From Desmodesmus armatus (taxonomy: Eukaryota > Chlorophyta > Chlorophyceae > Sphaeropleales > Scenedesmaceae), in contig VIIQ02000593.1 in the NCBI GenBank assembly GCA_007449985.2, forward strand, positions 186,001-250,000: a stretch of 64,000 nucleotides of DNA, given 5' to 3'. Within the stretch, counting starts at the first letter, position 1. The number at the start of each line of letters is the position of its first letter. Position numbers and translations under genes: made by a program. This document shows, piece by piece, positions 1 through 10,748 of this stretch. A model generated the notes under the pieces. It had not been told where the DNA came from and did no database searches. It saw only the letters and a program-made list of their open reading frames with translations.

Positions 1-300
1 GGCCTGGGGGGGAGGGGGGAGGGGGGGAAGGGGGTTGGGTTGGGGGGGGGGGGTGAGAGGGGGGGGGGGGCGGCAGGCAGTGTCAGTGGGAGAGGAACAT
101 GTGACGCAGCAGGAAGGCGTACATACGTCCTGTATGTACAGGAAGGTGCACTGGCGAAAGGGGGGGAGACGTGGCGAAGGAGGGGCAGCAACAGTGATCA
201 ATAGGTGTGACCCAGCTGGCGCAGCAGGGAGCCGTACAGGAACGTGGCCTGGGGGGGGGGGGGTGACACCGGGGTGGGGGTGGGGGGGCAGTGTTGAAAA
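1..300. repeat. Poly-G low-complexity tracts
   Basis: This stretch has runs of 7 to 13 consecutive G (for example around 43-70 and 249-265), with further G or C runs at 520-720, 890-900 and 1055-1068. They sit in the introns and 3' flank of the unknown gene at 198-2276. Such tracts could form G-quadruplexes and are prone to length errors in sequencing. Confidence 0.8.
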
Positions 301-2276
301 GAGGGGCACAGGTTACCAGATGGTCCTTCAGTAAAGGCTAACCAGAAGGCATGTGCGTGTTTTCTGAATCCCTCTGCCCCGTCTCATCCTGCCTAGGCCT
401 CATCAACCCCTTCCCCTCTGGCCCCCCCCTCGCCCCGTCCTAGCAGTGCACGCTCCTTCCTCACTGCCTCCACCCCTCGTCCCCCACCTCCAAACCACAA
501 CAGTACAGTGCTTTCCCCCTCCCTCCCCCCCCCCCATGTCCCCCTTCCCTCCCGTTCCCCCCTCCCCCCCTTCCTACAAGTGCATGCTGATTCCTCAGCC
601 CCACTCCACACCCCACTCCACACCACACAACAGTGCCCCCCCCTCCCTACCTTTCCCCCTTCCCTCCCGTCCCCCTTCCTGTCCCCCGCCTGTTTCGTCG
701 CCCCCCCCCCCCCCCTCACCAGTGCGTGTTCCTTCCTGAGCCCCCCCACCCTGTAGAAGCGTCCCCTGTCAGGCCTCCCTGACAGTGGTGAGCTCCACTC
801 AAACTCCAGGTCCTCCCTGTCACCCTCCTGGTTGATCAGGTGGGACAGGTTGGACAGGTACTTCTTGAACCTGGAAGGGACACGGGGGGAGGGGGGGGGG
901 CAGCAGGGTGGAGGCAGCATGCGTGTGTGTGCGTGTGTCTTAGATGTGGCTGTTCTGTGAAAATGAACAGGCACTCTTTCGAATTGGACCAGGGGGCTAG
1001 CTGAGGAGGAAGCAGATTGTGGGAGCGAGGACGGAGGCAACACGACCCGCTGGGGAGGGGGGGGGGTGTGAGGCCAGGAAAGGTGAGAGGGGACAGGGAG
1101 TGGCTGCAAGCAGTTCCCAGCTGCACTGCCACACCTTTGGCTTTGGGGGAGCTGGGGTTGTGACACACTGAGATTGAGTGACACACTGAGATTGAGTCAA
1201 CCGGTGTGCAATGCTAGTGACAGTCAAAAACGTCTTGTCAGTGTCAGCAGCTGCCAGGTGCCTGTATAAGCCTGCAGAGAGAGTGGGCCAGCTGACCACA
1301 GTTCGTCACGGCTGCCAACCAGCCAGCGAGTCCAAGCGCTACACACAAGCCCTGACCGGGACTCCCCCACCCCCCCAGCTGGCCCCACCCCAGTTCATGC
1401 AGGCTGCTGTTTTCTAACCTAGGCTGTGGTGGATGCCAATGGTGGGAGGTTCAGCCGCACTGCCACCAGTTGCCTTCAGGGCCCATGTGCCCTCCTCAAG
1501 AATGAAATTGCTGTTGTGCTAAGAACAGAAAGTGCGCTGCCACAGCTGCGGGGCCTCTGTCGTACACATCAACACAACCACAACAACAGTGCAGTGTGTT
1601 GCTGCTGCTGACTCACCCGTCTATCTGGTCTGGTGAGCAGGCGTACTTGACACCCTCACGCACCATGTAGATGTTGCGCTGACCAGTCATGTCCCTGGAC
1701 AAAAGGTGAACCAGCAAGCAGTGTAAGGCAGAATTCACCAGGGGGGGGGGTATGACGCGATGCATTCGTCACAACATCAAGCAAAGTAGGGCAGGGTTCA
1801 AGGGGAGGCGAGGGTGCACCAGTTGCAAAATGGATCAAAGTATGGCAAGGTTCAGGAGGGGGGGATACAGCTGCAGGCTGCTGCAAGGTGCACAGTGTGC
1901 AGGTGTTGCTGCAGGACATATGTAACCTGCTAGCAAGTTGCACTGGGTTTGTAGGCAGTGTGTGCTGCATGTGTCAACATTCTTGCATGCATACGTAGTC
2001 CTTCTGTCCCAGTGCTCGGCTACATCCTGCATATGCATGCAGTGCAAGCAGAACACTACTACACCTCCTGTTCCTGTGGGGACTTGATATGTATTTGGTG
2101 TGTATGTTGTGTGTACAAGTGCCCCCTCACCTGATGTGGTTCAAGCTGACGATCTCCCCTGGTGTTATGACCCCCTCAAATGTGCTGGGCCGTGTTTTCA
2201 GCTGCCAAGCATCATCATACGGCAGCAGGGGTGGGACTGGAGGGGGAGGGGGAGGGGGTGCTGGCAGATCGTCCAT
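198..2276 (-). CDS. Unknown 131-aa protein, 4 exons
   Basis: I do not recognise this protein. The model is ATG at 2276 and exons 2276-2131, 1694-1617, 870-750 and 248-198 (stop TGA). All introns have GT donors and AG acceptors and the phases (2, 2, 0) agree across every junction, giving 131 residues. The N-terminus is a short acidic stretch followed by a proline run (MDDLPAPPPPPPPVPP), then a charged, apparently globular body containing GEIVSLNHIR, NIYMVREGVKYAC and FKKYLSNLSHLINQE. It has no signal peptide or membrane segment. The last exon (17 codons) is the least certain part because the preceding intron is almost pure G/C homopolymer, and a similar short open stretch lies near 85-140. Coding sense is supported by phase agreement and by the clear drop in low-complexity sequence inside the exons. 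Confidence 0.5.
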
Positions 2277-2644
2277 TGCTGACTCTCAAACAGTGCACAG
2301 TTGGCTGGGTGTTGTCTGGACACACTAGAGCTGAATCACCCGAGTGACCAGAAGACTGGATATGGCTGTATCAGGTGGGCTGGATTGCTTGAATGAAGGC
2401 TGGTGATCTGCGCTGGAATTTGTCGGTCAGAAGGTTGCGAGTGGATGGGGAATGCGGTTGACAACTGCCGTTACGGTAGATCAAGTCACTTTGGACGCGA
2501 CAGCAACAGTTCAGGAGACACGGCAGTGCTTCATCACGTTCCATTTGCAAGGGTTGATTCAATCTTAAAGACGGGAACCAAACGGTTGAGTTTCGGTGGA
2601 CAGACCTGTGAAAGAGGCAAGCAGCCTGTGCCACTGTGTGTCAC

Positions 2645-3316
2645 ATGGCATCTGTGGTGCGCAACAGGACCCAGCAGCAGTGTGATAACGGGGATGCAGG
2701 ACCTGGTGTGGACGGCGTGACACAGCAGCCAGCAGCACAAGAGGAGGCCCCCAAGGCGGCAGCAGTTGCAGCAGCAGTAGCCAAGCGGCTGCACAAGCAG
2801 ACACTGTTCAAGCGCATACAGCAGCGCATCAGGAAGATCAGGTCCTGGCTGTGGTGGCTGGTAGAGGAGCTGTTCGAGGTGAGGGGCATGGTGTATGGTG
2901 GCCTCCCCATCATGCCACATCATCCTCAATGCATGCCGTGCACACTGATTTCGGCCCACAGTATTGACAGGGCAGACTTCGGGATTTGCCTGGCTGCAGG
3001 TTTGCTGCAGAGTTTTTCACCGACATGCGGCATCCTTCATGCCCTTGCCTACCAGCAGCAGACTAGTGCTGTCCGCCTCAACATTGCCCCCACCTTGTGG
3101 CAAGACTTGAATCGGGTCCCGGGCCTTGCATTGATTCGGCTGGGCCTCTAGGGGTATCTTTGTAACGAGCACTGATTGACTGACTGTATCCTGCAGGAGT
3201 TCCAGCCGTGGCTGAAGTGGATCATATTTGACGCCGCCCTCACCCTGCTGGTGGGCCAGCTGGTGAAGCGAGTGGAGCTTGTGCGGCCACTTTTCGAGGC
3301 TGTTGGCTGGGCCTAA
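2645..3316 (+). CDS. Small unknown protein, 117 aa, 2 exons
   Basis: I do not recognise the family. Exon 1 is 2645-2878 and exon 2 is 3197-3316 (stop TAA), joined at phase 0 by a GTGAGG...CTGCAG intron. An in-frame ATG nine bases upstream (2636) is also possible. The N-terminal ~45 residues are Ala/Gln-rich and unstructured. Then comes a very basic segment (LFKRIQQRIRKIRSW), a Trp-rich stretch (WLWWLVEELFE), and a hydrophobic helix (WIIFDAALTLLVGQLV) that may be a single membrane or amphipathic segment near the C-terminus. The basic-then-hydrophobic pattern suggests a small membrane-associated protein, but this is inference. It lies just upstream of ATG10 on the same strand. Confidence 0.5.
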
Positions 3317-3969
3317 CACTACCCCGGATTCTCTACAGCTGGCCATCACAGGCCCCCATTTGTTGTGTCACTTTGTGTGTCTGATTTTACCCATTTGTGT
3401 GTCAGGTTGCAGCATCAGCTTTCGCTTTGCAGCTGAAGGCACATGTCCCAAGCTGGGTTCCATCCATAGTGTTGCTCACTATGCAGGGGGGTGCGCCCTA
3501 GGCCTTGTGTTTTAAGTTCCTTGTTCTTGTGTTTGAGGTGGCTGAGTCTGCTTTCACTTGCCTGGGCTAAGCCACTGCTGCCGTGCTACTTGCAAAGGTG
3601 TTGGGGTGTGGGCTGCCATCAATTGTACACTAGCAGCTGTGCTTTGTACCACCAGGAGACGTGAGATTTACGCAGCTGTCAGCTTGCACCCGTCGGCCTC
3701 ATAGTTTATCCTGTTGTGGCGGCAACTGACCCCTGTTAGTTTGTCAGCCATCTGGAGTTATTGGACGTGAGCAGGGCTGCGTTGATAGGGCTGCAGGCTT
3801 TGTTGATAGGATTGTGGGCTTTGCTGGTAGGGCTCTGGGCTTTGTTGTCAGGTATCTGTTGCGCTGTAACCACTCTTTTTGTCTTCAGCTGCTCAAGCGG
3901 CCTCCGGTCAGCTGCCCCAGTCCCCAGTAGCTTCACTAGCGCGGACACAGCAGTGTTCACCCAAAGCAT
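3317..3969. other. Intergenic region upstream of ATG10
   Basis: No gene is seen in these 653 bases. They contain the 3' flank of the small upstream gene, the presumed promoter/5' UTR of ATG10, and a degenerate ~21-bp tandem repeat (about 3.5 units of tgataggg...gctttgt) at roughly 3784-3855. A pyrimidine-rich stretch ending in cttcag near 3888 could be the acceptor of a 5'-UTR intron. Confidence 0.5.
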
Positions 3970-6118
3970 ATGGCCACCTCAGCAGAAGCACCAGCAGAAG
4001 CACCAGCAAATGCTGCTGCAGCAGTGTTCACACAAAGCTTGGCCACACCACCAGCAGCAGCAGCCAGTGGACAGTTGACAGAGGCTGAGTGGCAGGTGGC
4101 CATGGTCCTTTTCTGCCAGTGGTGGCGGCAGGCCTGCCCACAGCACCCCCCCTGGGTGCTGCAGGATGCTGTCATGCCTGTCACTCAGCAGGTGGGTGCT
4201 GCATCTTGAAACTCAATCTGCGATGTTGGTGACAGCATCGTACGGCCCCTGGCTTGGCACCGTACAGTATACAGGGCAAGTGAGCACAGCACGCGCACGC
4301 CCAATGCAGCGGGGGCAGCTGGTGTCGCACCACCTTGAAACAGCTGCAGGAAGAAGAAGATTGTTCTGCTAGGCAGCCATCCCACCAGGGGTTATTTTGT
4401 GGACCTGTGTGTCAGTGTTTATTGCACAGCATCAGTCACTGCCATACGGTGCTGCCCTTTCCTGGCGCTCACTCAGGGCTCACTGGACACCCTGGTTATG
4501 TCCGTGACAACACGACACGCCCTTCCTGTGTTGTGCTGGTGTGCCGCGCATGTTGCAGGTGGTGCACTTCCTGCAGCTTGAGCGGCCTGTTGTTGCAGCT
4601 GACCGGGCGCCTCCATCCTGCGGCAGCAGCAACATCACCCTAGCACAGGAGGCAGGCCTGACAGCAAGCACAGTTCCTGCTGCAGCTGACCAGCCCGTCA
4701 GCCCTGCAGGCGATGCCCTGCCTGTCAGGAGCAGCGGCGGCCTCCACACAGCGTCAGCAACAATGCTGTGTGCTGGCGCAGCTACAGTGGCAGCAGCAGC
4801 AGAGGGTGTCCCAGGCAGCAGCCATGGCAGCCGGACAGGACTGTGCCATCAGCAGCTCGGTCTGGATATACCCCAAACCCCTGCAGCCGTTGGAGGGGAC
4901 AGCAGCCAGATGGCAGCAGCAGTTGGTGTGGACACTACCCCAGCCGCGGTCGATGATGATGCGCTGGAATGCTTTGATGAGGCCACCTTACCACAGCCTC
5001 GCCCTGCGTGCAGTGGTGGCGCGAGGCCTCTCACAGAGCTGCAGCAGCAGCAGCAGGTCTGGCAGCAGTGCCACATGCACAAACACAGTGTTGTGTGGCA
5101 TGACATCTACAGGGTGCCTGTGCTGTACCTGGCAGCCTGCCGCGCAGGTGTGGCTGGTAGGACGGGGGGTGGAAGGTGTACAGTCACCAACTGGGCCTCC
5201 AAGCACAACATGGGCCTGCTTGCTACCTGTGTGAACAGGACTACGTGGATAGTTGGTAGTGTGCAATTGCTGCGCGGGGAGAGCAACAAATGTTGACAGA
5301 CAGCAGCAACAGCACAAGTTGCTGCTGTGGGGATCTGCGCAATCTGGGGTTGGTGTTGACTTGTGCATTTGTGAATCTGTCTTTGCACGCCTCGCATTCC
5401 CCTCCGCTGCTGGGAATCACACTTCTCACTGCTTTCTGCTGGCTTGTGGTCACATGTGTTGGCTGTGCAGATGGCTGCCCCCTGAGCCTGGCCCAGCTGT
5501 GTGAGGACCTGCCTCAACTGGCAGACTATCAGGAGGCAGGACAGGCAAGCTGGACGTTCCTCACCGCAACTGTGAGCATTGTAGTACCAGTACCATGTGA
5601 CATGGTACTACCGCAGCGCAAGTTGAATCGGGTGGTTGAAGGACAGCATGTGTTGTGCTTGTGGAGCCAGGTAGTCAGGCCTTGTCAGTCTTCGACTACC
5701 CTGCCGTTCCCGCCGTGGCACTTCAACCAGCAGGCATGCTAGTGAGCCTGTTGTAGCTTTGACAGGTTCACGGCTGTGTGGCATCTCTGTGCTTGTACTG
5801 CAGGCCCACCCGGTGACAGCCGCTCCTTGCTTTATGCTGCACCCCTGCCAGACTGCAGCGCGCATGCAACTGCTGATGCAGGCTGCAGCGGAGGGTGCAC
5901 CTGGCACCAGCACAGCAGGGGCAGCAGCCTTGTCAGCAGCAGCAGCGACAGCGTCCTCGTCAGCAACAGCAGTAGCAGCCGACTTGGCAGCTGCTTCTGT
6001 GGGGGTTGACAGTGAGGGGCAGCCACCAGTCCGTGCTGGGCTGCTGACGTATGTGCGCGGGTGGTTCAGTATGGTTGTGCCGCTGTTGGGGCTCTCTATG
6101 TTGCAAGATAGACAGTGA
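3970..6118 (+). CDS. ATG10: Ubiquitin-like-conjugating enzyme ATG10 (autophagy E2-like)
   Basis: ATG10 is the E2-like enzyme that receives ATG12 from ATG7 and transfers it to ATG5, a step needed for autophagosome formation in the cytosol. Exons are 3970-4191, 4559-5147, 5471-5571 and 5804-6118 (phases 0, 1, 0), giving about 408 residues. Family landmarks in order: an N-terminal segment LTEAEWQV...WW...PPW; YRVPVLYLAACRADG; SWTFLTA; the HPC motif (FMLHPCQTA) holding the predicted catalytic cysteine; and the C-terminal VRGWFSMVVPLLGLSM, matching the conserved W-S-V-V-G-L region. It is nearly twice the length of plant ATG10 (~225 aa) because of an Ala/Gln-rich insert (exon 2, about residues 85-240) and a shorter Ala-rich insert between HPC and the C-terminal motif. 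The start is the first ATG in frame with the conserved N-terminal motif. Intron 3 contains a short perfect hairpin near 5582-5610. Confidence 0.85.
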
Positions 6119-6377
6119 AATGCCAGTTTGGGAAGAGAATGCTGGACGGCGGTATCAGCTTTTTGACGGGTGGCACATGCCACCGGGGTGCGCCCACAGG
6201 CAGTCTTGTGGTATCTTTTGAATTATTTTTTGCTAACATGGCACTCCGTTGACTGGCCGCTGTGATGATGGGTGTTACCAACAAACTGCAGGGAGCAGGT
6301 GTCCCTGCGCTGGCATGGCTTGTGACGATTGTGAGCAAACACGTGATCAGGGGTGTGATGCGACCCAGTTGATAGAG

Positions 6378-9300
6378 TTACACGTTGAAGCGGAACAACA
6401 AGACATCGCCTTCCTGCACGATGTACTCCTTGCCCTCCAGCCGCAGCACACCCGCCTCCTTAGCACCGCTGTAGCCCTTGTGCTTCAGGAAGTCGTTGAA
6501 GCCGACAGTCTCAGCACGAATAAAGCCGCGCTCAAAGTCGCTGTGGATGACACCAGCAGCTTGCGGCGCCGTCATGCCTGCGCGAATCGTCCACGCCCGC
6601 GTCTCCTTCTCGCCTACACATTTACGAAAACAACACAGCACAGAACCATGCCTCAGACGGAAGTGTAGGTCACGCCATCACTTTCGGTCGCTGCTGACAA
6701 TTGCTGACAATTCCGCAGAAAAAACACCATCCTGGACACATGCATAGTCAGTCAAGCTGCTGTCATCACCGCAGCTTACCTGTGGTGAAGTATGTTTGCA
6801 AGCCCAGTGTCTTGTATGTGGCCCTGATGAGGGCTGCCAGGCCGCCACCCTCGCCTGCCTCCACGCCCAGCATCTCCAGCCACTCTGCTGCCTCCTCATC
6901 TGGCATGCCGTTCAGCTCAGACTCAACCTTGGCTGACACCACAACCACCTCACACCCCTCCTCAGCTGCACGTTTCCGCAACGCCTGCACGTTGCCACAA
7001 CAGCAAAACAGCAAGACAGCAGCAGCGGCTTTGTGCATTAGGTTCGCACCTTGAACGTGCACGCTACAGCCCAGCCGGAGACGCAGACATGCATGGGCAT
7101 TGGGGCCAGACCTGTCGTACTACCAGACACGGTGTGCCCAGCCACCTGGGGTATCAAGCTGCCGTGCAGGACGGCGGCAGCGGCACAAGTCTGGAAGCAG
7201 ACGCCACCAGGCTGCCCTTTGCGTTACCGCCCCCTACCGGTGGCTGCACCTGCTGCGGTTGACATCACATCCTGCCCAGCCTGAGAGCTACAGCGCTTGG
7301 AAATCGGCCAAGTTGTGGGCGTCCCACGCAAGTAGCCTTCCAACACGCAGCGCATCGTCTTGTCTACTGCAGCCGCCTGCCTTCAAACCAGCTGTGTGTG
7401 TACCTCACCTGCACATGGACGTTGTTGGCCCCATGGTTGCCTAGGTCGTCTTCACTGACGTTGGCTGCGTATATGAGTGGCTTCAGGGTCAGCAGCCCCA
7501 GGCTCTTCACCAGCAGCGCCTCATCCTCGTTCAGCGCAGCTGCACGCGCACCCTTGCCTGCAGAGCGCAGGACAGCGCGCAGCACAACACGGCACACACT
7601 GATGAAATGCATTACATTGTGCGACATGAGGGGTCACTGCCGTCCGAGAGACCGCAGTGACTCATCAGCAAGCCAAACACAAGTCACAGAGTCTGCTGGG
7701 AGTCACGGCACCCCAGCTGCGAGCTTCAAATACCTTTGACTAAAATACACATTCATGTGTGCTGGCTTGCTAGATGAAACAGTTCCTCACGCCCTCTTGG
7801 CATACAGCTCGCCCTTGAGCGCACCTGCTTCCAACGCTGTTGTGATTTTTTCGAGTGCCTCCTGCTCCACAGCTGCTTTCTCCTGCTCCTCCTTTGACTT
7901 CTTGCCTGCCAGGAGACGGCAACACAGCACAACAGAGGGTCAATCATTGCCTGATGCACAGCAATCATGGTAGGTCAGCACAACATGCACAGGAAGGGGT
8001 TCAGGAGGATCGGGTATCAGGTTTGAGGGTTCTGCCACATGCGTTACCCAAGCCAACAACCTAAAGCCTATCAACAAATAAAGCCAGGCGCTCACCCTTT
8101 TTGAGTCTGTCCATACGCTTCTCTATCTGCCCCAGGTCTGCCAGTGCCAGCTCCAGGTTGATGACATCAATGTCGTCAAGGGGGTCAACCTGCACCAGGT
8201 AAGTCAACGTGTGAGCTCCACTGTGACACTGTTACAGCTGCAGGACACCGCAGTGATATCACCACTGCAACCAAGACCCGCACAGTGCACCCTCATGAAC
8301 CCAGATGAGTTCTCAGCGTCAGCACACATGAAGCGTGGCCCCCTGTGAGCTGGCAAGGTCAGCTCAAAGTGTCATCAGGGGCTTGTGCAGCTGCCAGACA
8401 GCAGGGTTTTGAGGGCAGTGCAAGGGGTGCAGCTGCCGTGCTGTCGGCCAAGGGAGACTCACTGCAGCAAGTGCAGCCTTACCTTGCCTGACACATGGAC
8501 AATGTCATCGTCCTCAAAGCAGCGCACAACCTGCACAGAGCAAGCGGCAAAAGTGACGAGCATGTACACTTGCATCACTCGAGGAGCCGCATGCCAACAG
8601 CGGCAGCGGCTTTTGGCAGCAATAAAAGCAGCACGATGCTGGCAACCACCAAGGGTCTGGTGTGCAGCCCCTATTCTATCTCCAGCCACAAAACAGTACA
8701 TGCAGCTGTTGGGCAGTGAGGACATGCCAGTAAGCCCCCCTCACACATATATCTGGCAACTGCTGCTGCAGGTGCTGCTGCCGCCGCTTTGCTGCCACTG
8801 CCACCCCTGCCAGCTTGCTGCCGCTTTGCTGCCGCTGCCGCCGCTGGTGACTACCAAGTGGCCACTTGCCCAACCAGGCCCCGGCACACGCTATTGTGAA
8901 TGCCACACCCACATGCCACATCACATGCCATCCTGCTTGTGCCCCACCTGGCAGATGGCATCTGTCTCCCTGATGTTGGCCAGGAACTTATTGCCCAGGC
9001 CCTCACCCTTGCTGGCTCCACGCACCAGGCCAGCGATGTCAACAAACTCAACAGTGGTGGGCACCTACACAACCATCATGTGATGATCACCACAGGCAGC
9101 ACAGGCGGAGTGGTCAGATGTCGAGACAGGATGGTTTGCTGGCGGCACATGCGAAGACACATGCCATGCAGGGCTGGCCGGGTCCGCTGCTGCAACTTTC
9201 TTGCTGCTGTGGGTGTGCCTGAAGACCTTGCTGTGCTGATAAGCCCTCTGCCCCAGCTTGGCATCCCCTGCAGTGCAATCCCAAAGCATCAACACAACTG

Positions 9301-10431
9301 CCAGTTACACCCCCCAGGGCCCTGCCCAGTCAGCCGCACACTCGTGTGGGTCTGTGGATGCTGTTTTGCCCCATATAAGTTGTGTGATTTGTTTCCACCA
9401 CCGCCATCTCAGGCTCACCGTCTCCCTGGATCCAGAGATACTGCTCAGTTCCTGAAGGCGGGCGTCCGGCACTGTCACCATGCCCACATTGGGCTCAATG
9501 GTGCAGAAGGGGAAGTTGGCTGCAGCTGCCTTGCCATTTTCTACGATCGCGTTGAACAGCGTGGACTGCAGGCCAGACAGCCAAGGCACAGGGATGGCAG
9601 AAGCGGGACGGGGAGGCGGGGCGGGGCGGGGGGGGGGGGGGGGTCAGCAGCACGAGGGAGTGAGTGTGTGAAACAAACACAACCCTGGCCACCAGCCAGG
9701 TGTCAGATGCAGACTGACGTCGCCACCTGCCTGTCAGGCAGTGCCTGCTGCTTGATTCCAGAGCATGTACTCCTACTGCTGCGGTAGCTCTGGTGACAAT
9801 GCCAGCTGTGCTCATGCTGGCCGCTGCTGTTGCACACGGAAGGCAGACGAGAGCCAGCTTAGAGCCCACAACTGCTGCCTTGATTGCTGTCTTGGGCAAG
9901 GAGGGCTGACAGCTACCAGCCTCAGATGTCATGCTCGGACAGATATCTGTCCGAGCATGAGATCGGCCACTGGCTGTAGCACTAACCAAAACAGTCCAAG
10001 TGCAGACAACCTTGAGTCAGGCCTGTTTGCCAGGCTGTTGCCAGGCTGTCCACATATAGTGCTGCCCTCACCTTGCCAACGTTTGGCAGACCAACAATAC
10101 CAGCCTGGAGAGAGTTCACAATGGTGGTCCTGCAGCAATCCACCACAACCTGCATTAGGATTGGCCACCCCACCAAACACCACCTCCACCACCCGCACCA
10201 TTGCCAATAGAATTGATGCAGAGAGACCAACAATTACCAAAACATAGTGCACAGTGTGCCCATCAACGCACGCCAGGCCCTGACTCAGTACCTGAAGCTC
10301 CTGGACTGCCTGGCTGGTGCAACTGCAGACTTGAAAGCCCATTGTCTGGTGCTGCTGGTACTGCTGCTGGTGGCGCTAGAGCCCCAGGGGCTCAACGCGC
10401 GGGAAGCCTGCATAGTGCTGAAGCTGTGCAT
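6378..10431 (-). CDS. ychF: YchF/OLA1-type P-loop ATPase, probably organellar
   Basis: YchF proteins are Obg-superfamily P-loop NTPases that prefer ATP and associate with ribosomes. Ten exons are: 10431-10292, 10129-10072, 9565-9419, 9064-8948, 8530-8483, 8189-8096, 7905-7825, 7557-7409, 6984-6780 and 6613-6378. All phases agree, giving about 424 residues. Visible motifs are G1 [18 protein letters not shown]3 [19 protein letters not shown], the YchF-specific NVSE in place of NKxD (hence ATP preference), a central coiled-coil arm (ERMDRLKK...EEQEKAA), and the C-terminal TGS region ending [17 protein letters not shown]...[10 protein letters not shown]. The N-terminus ([18 protein letters not shown]...) is rich in Ser, Ala and Arg and looks like a chloroplast or mitochondrial transit peptide, so I infer the organellar paralogue. 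A second in-frame ATG is at 10413. The gene is head to head with the BABAM1 homologue. Confidence 0.92.
9929..9960. repeat. Perfect 32-bp palindrome in a YchF intron
   Basis: The segment reads tcatgctcggacagat followed by its exact reverse complement, with no spacer. It lies in the intron between YchF exons 2 and 3. It could be a cruciform-forming site, a protein-binding palindrome or a chance remnant of a mobile element. Nothing in the flanks decides between these. Confidence 0.9.
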
Positions 10432-10748
10432 GGATTGGAATTGTTTGAAACAGCGTACGCACGTTGATACTCTTGCCTGCAAGCCAATGGTCATGAACGG
10501 AACTGACCGAAGGACCCCAGGGCAAGTATCAAGACAGTCAGATCACACGTCAGGATTGCTTACAATTCAGCGGCCCTCGAGCATTGTCACTGGTCTTCGC
10601 TGTTTGTCATCAACTGCCGTGCGAAGGTAGTTCACAGGTGCGCCAAATTGTGCGCATTGGCCTTACGTATTGCTAAATTTGTCGGTGTGGCGTGTCTCAG
10701 GGCCTGTAGACTTGTTCATTAGATTCTGTCCCTGCACAGTGGCTGGTG
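10432..10748. promoter_or_regulatory. Shared upstream region of YchF and BABAM1 homologue
   Basis: The start codons of the two divergent genes are 317 bp apart (10431 on the minus strand, 10749 on the plus strand), so both promoters and 5' UTRs must lie here unless there are further 5' non-coding exons. I see no clear TATA box. The call rests on gene layout only. Confidence 0.45.

Noticed and set aside
393..1184. 263-codon minus-strand ORF rich in Gly/Arg/Glu
   Set aside because: It is opened by poly-G/C low complexity. Only the stretch 750-870 inside it is a credible exon, with splice sites on both sides.
7791..8096. Longer version of a YchF exon ending at GGCGTGAG near 7791
   Set aside because: It breaks the frame with the next exon. 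The donor GTGCGC after 7825 gives the conserved [13 protein letters not shown] junction.
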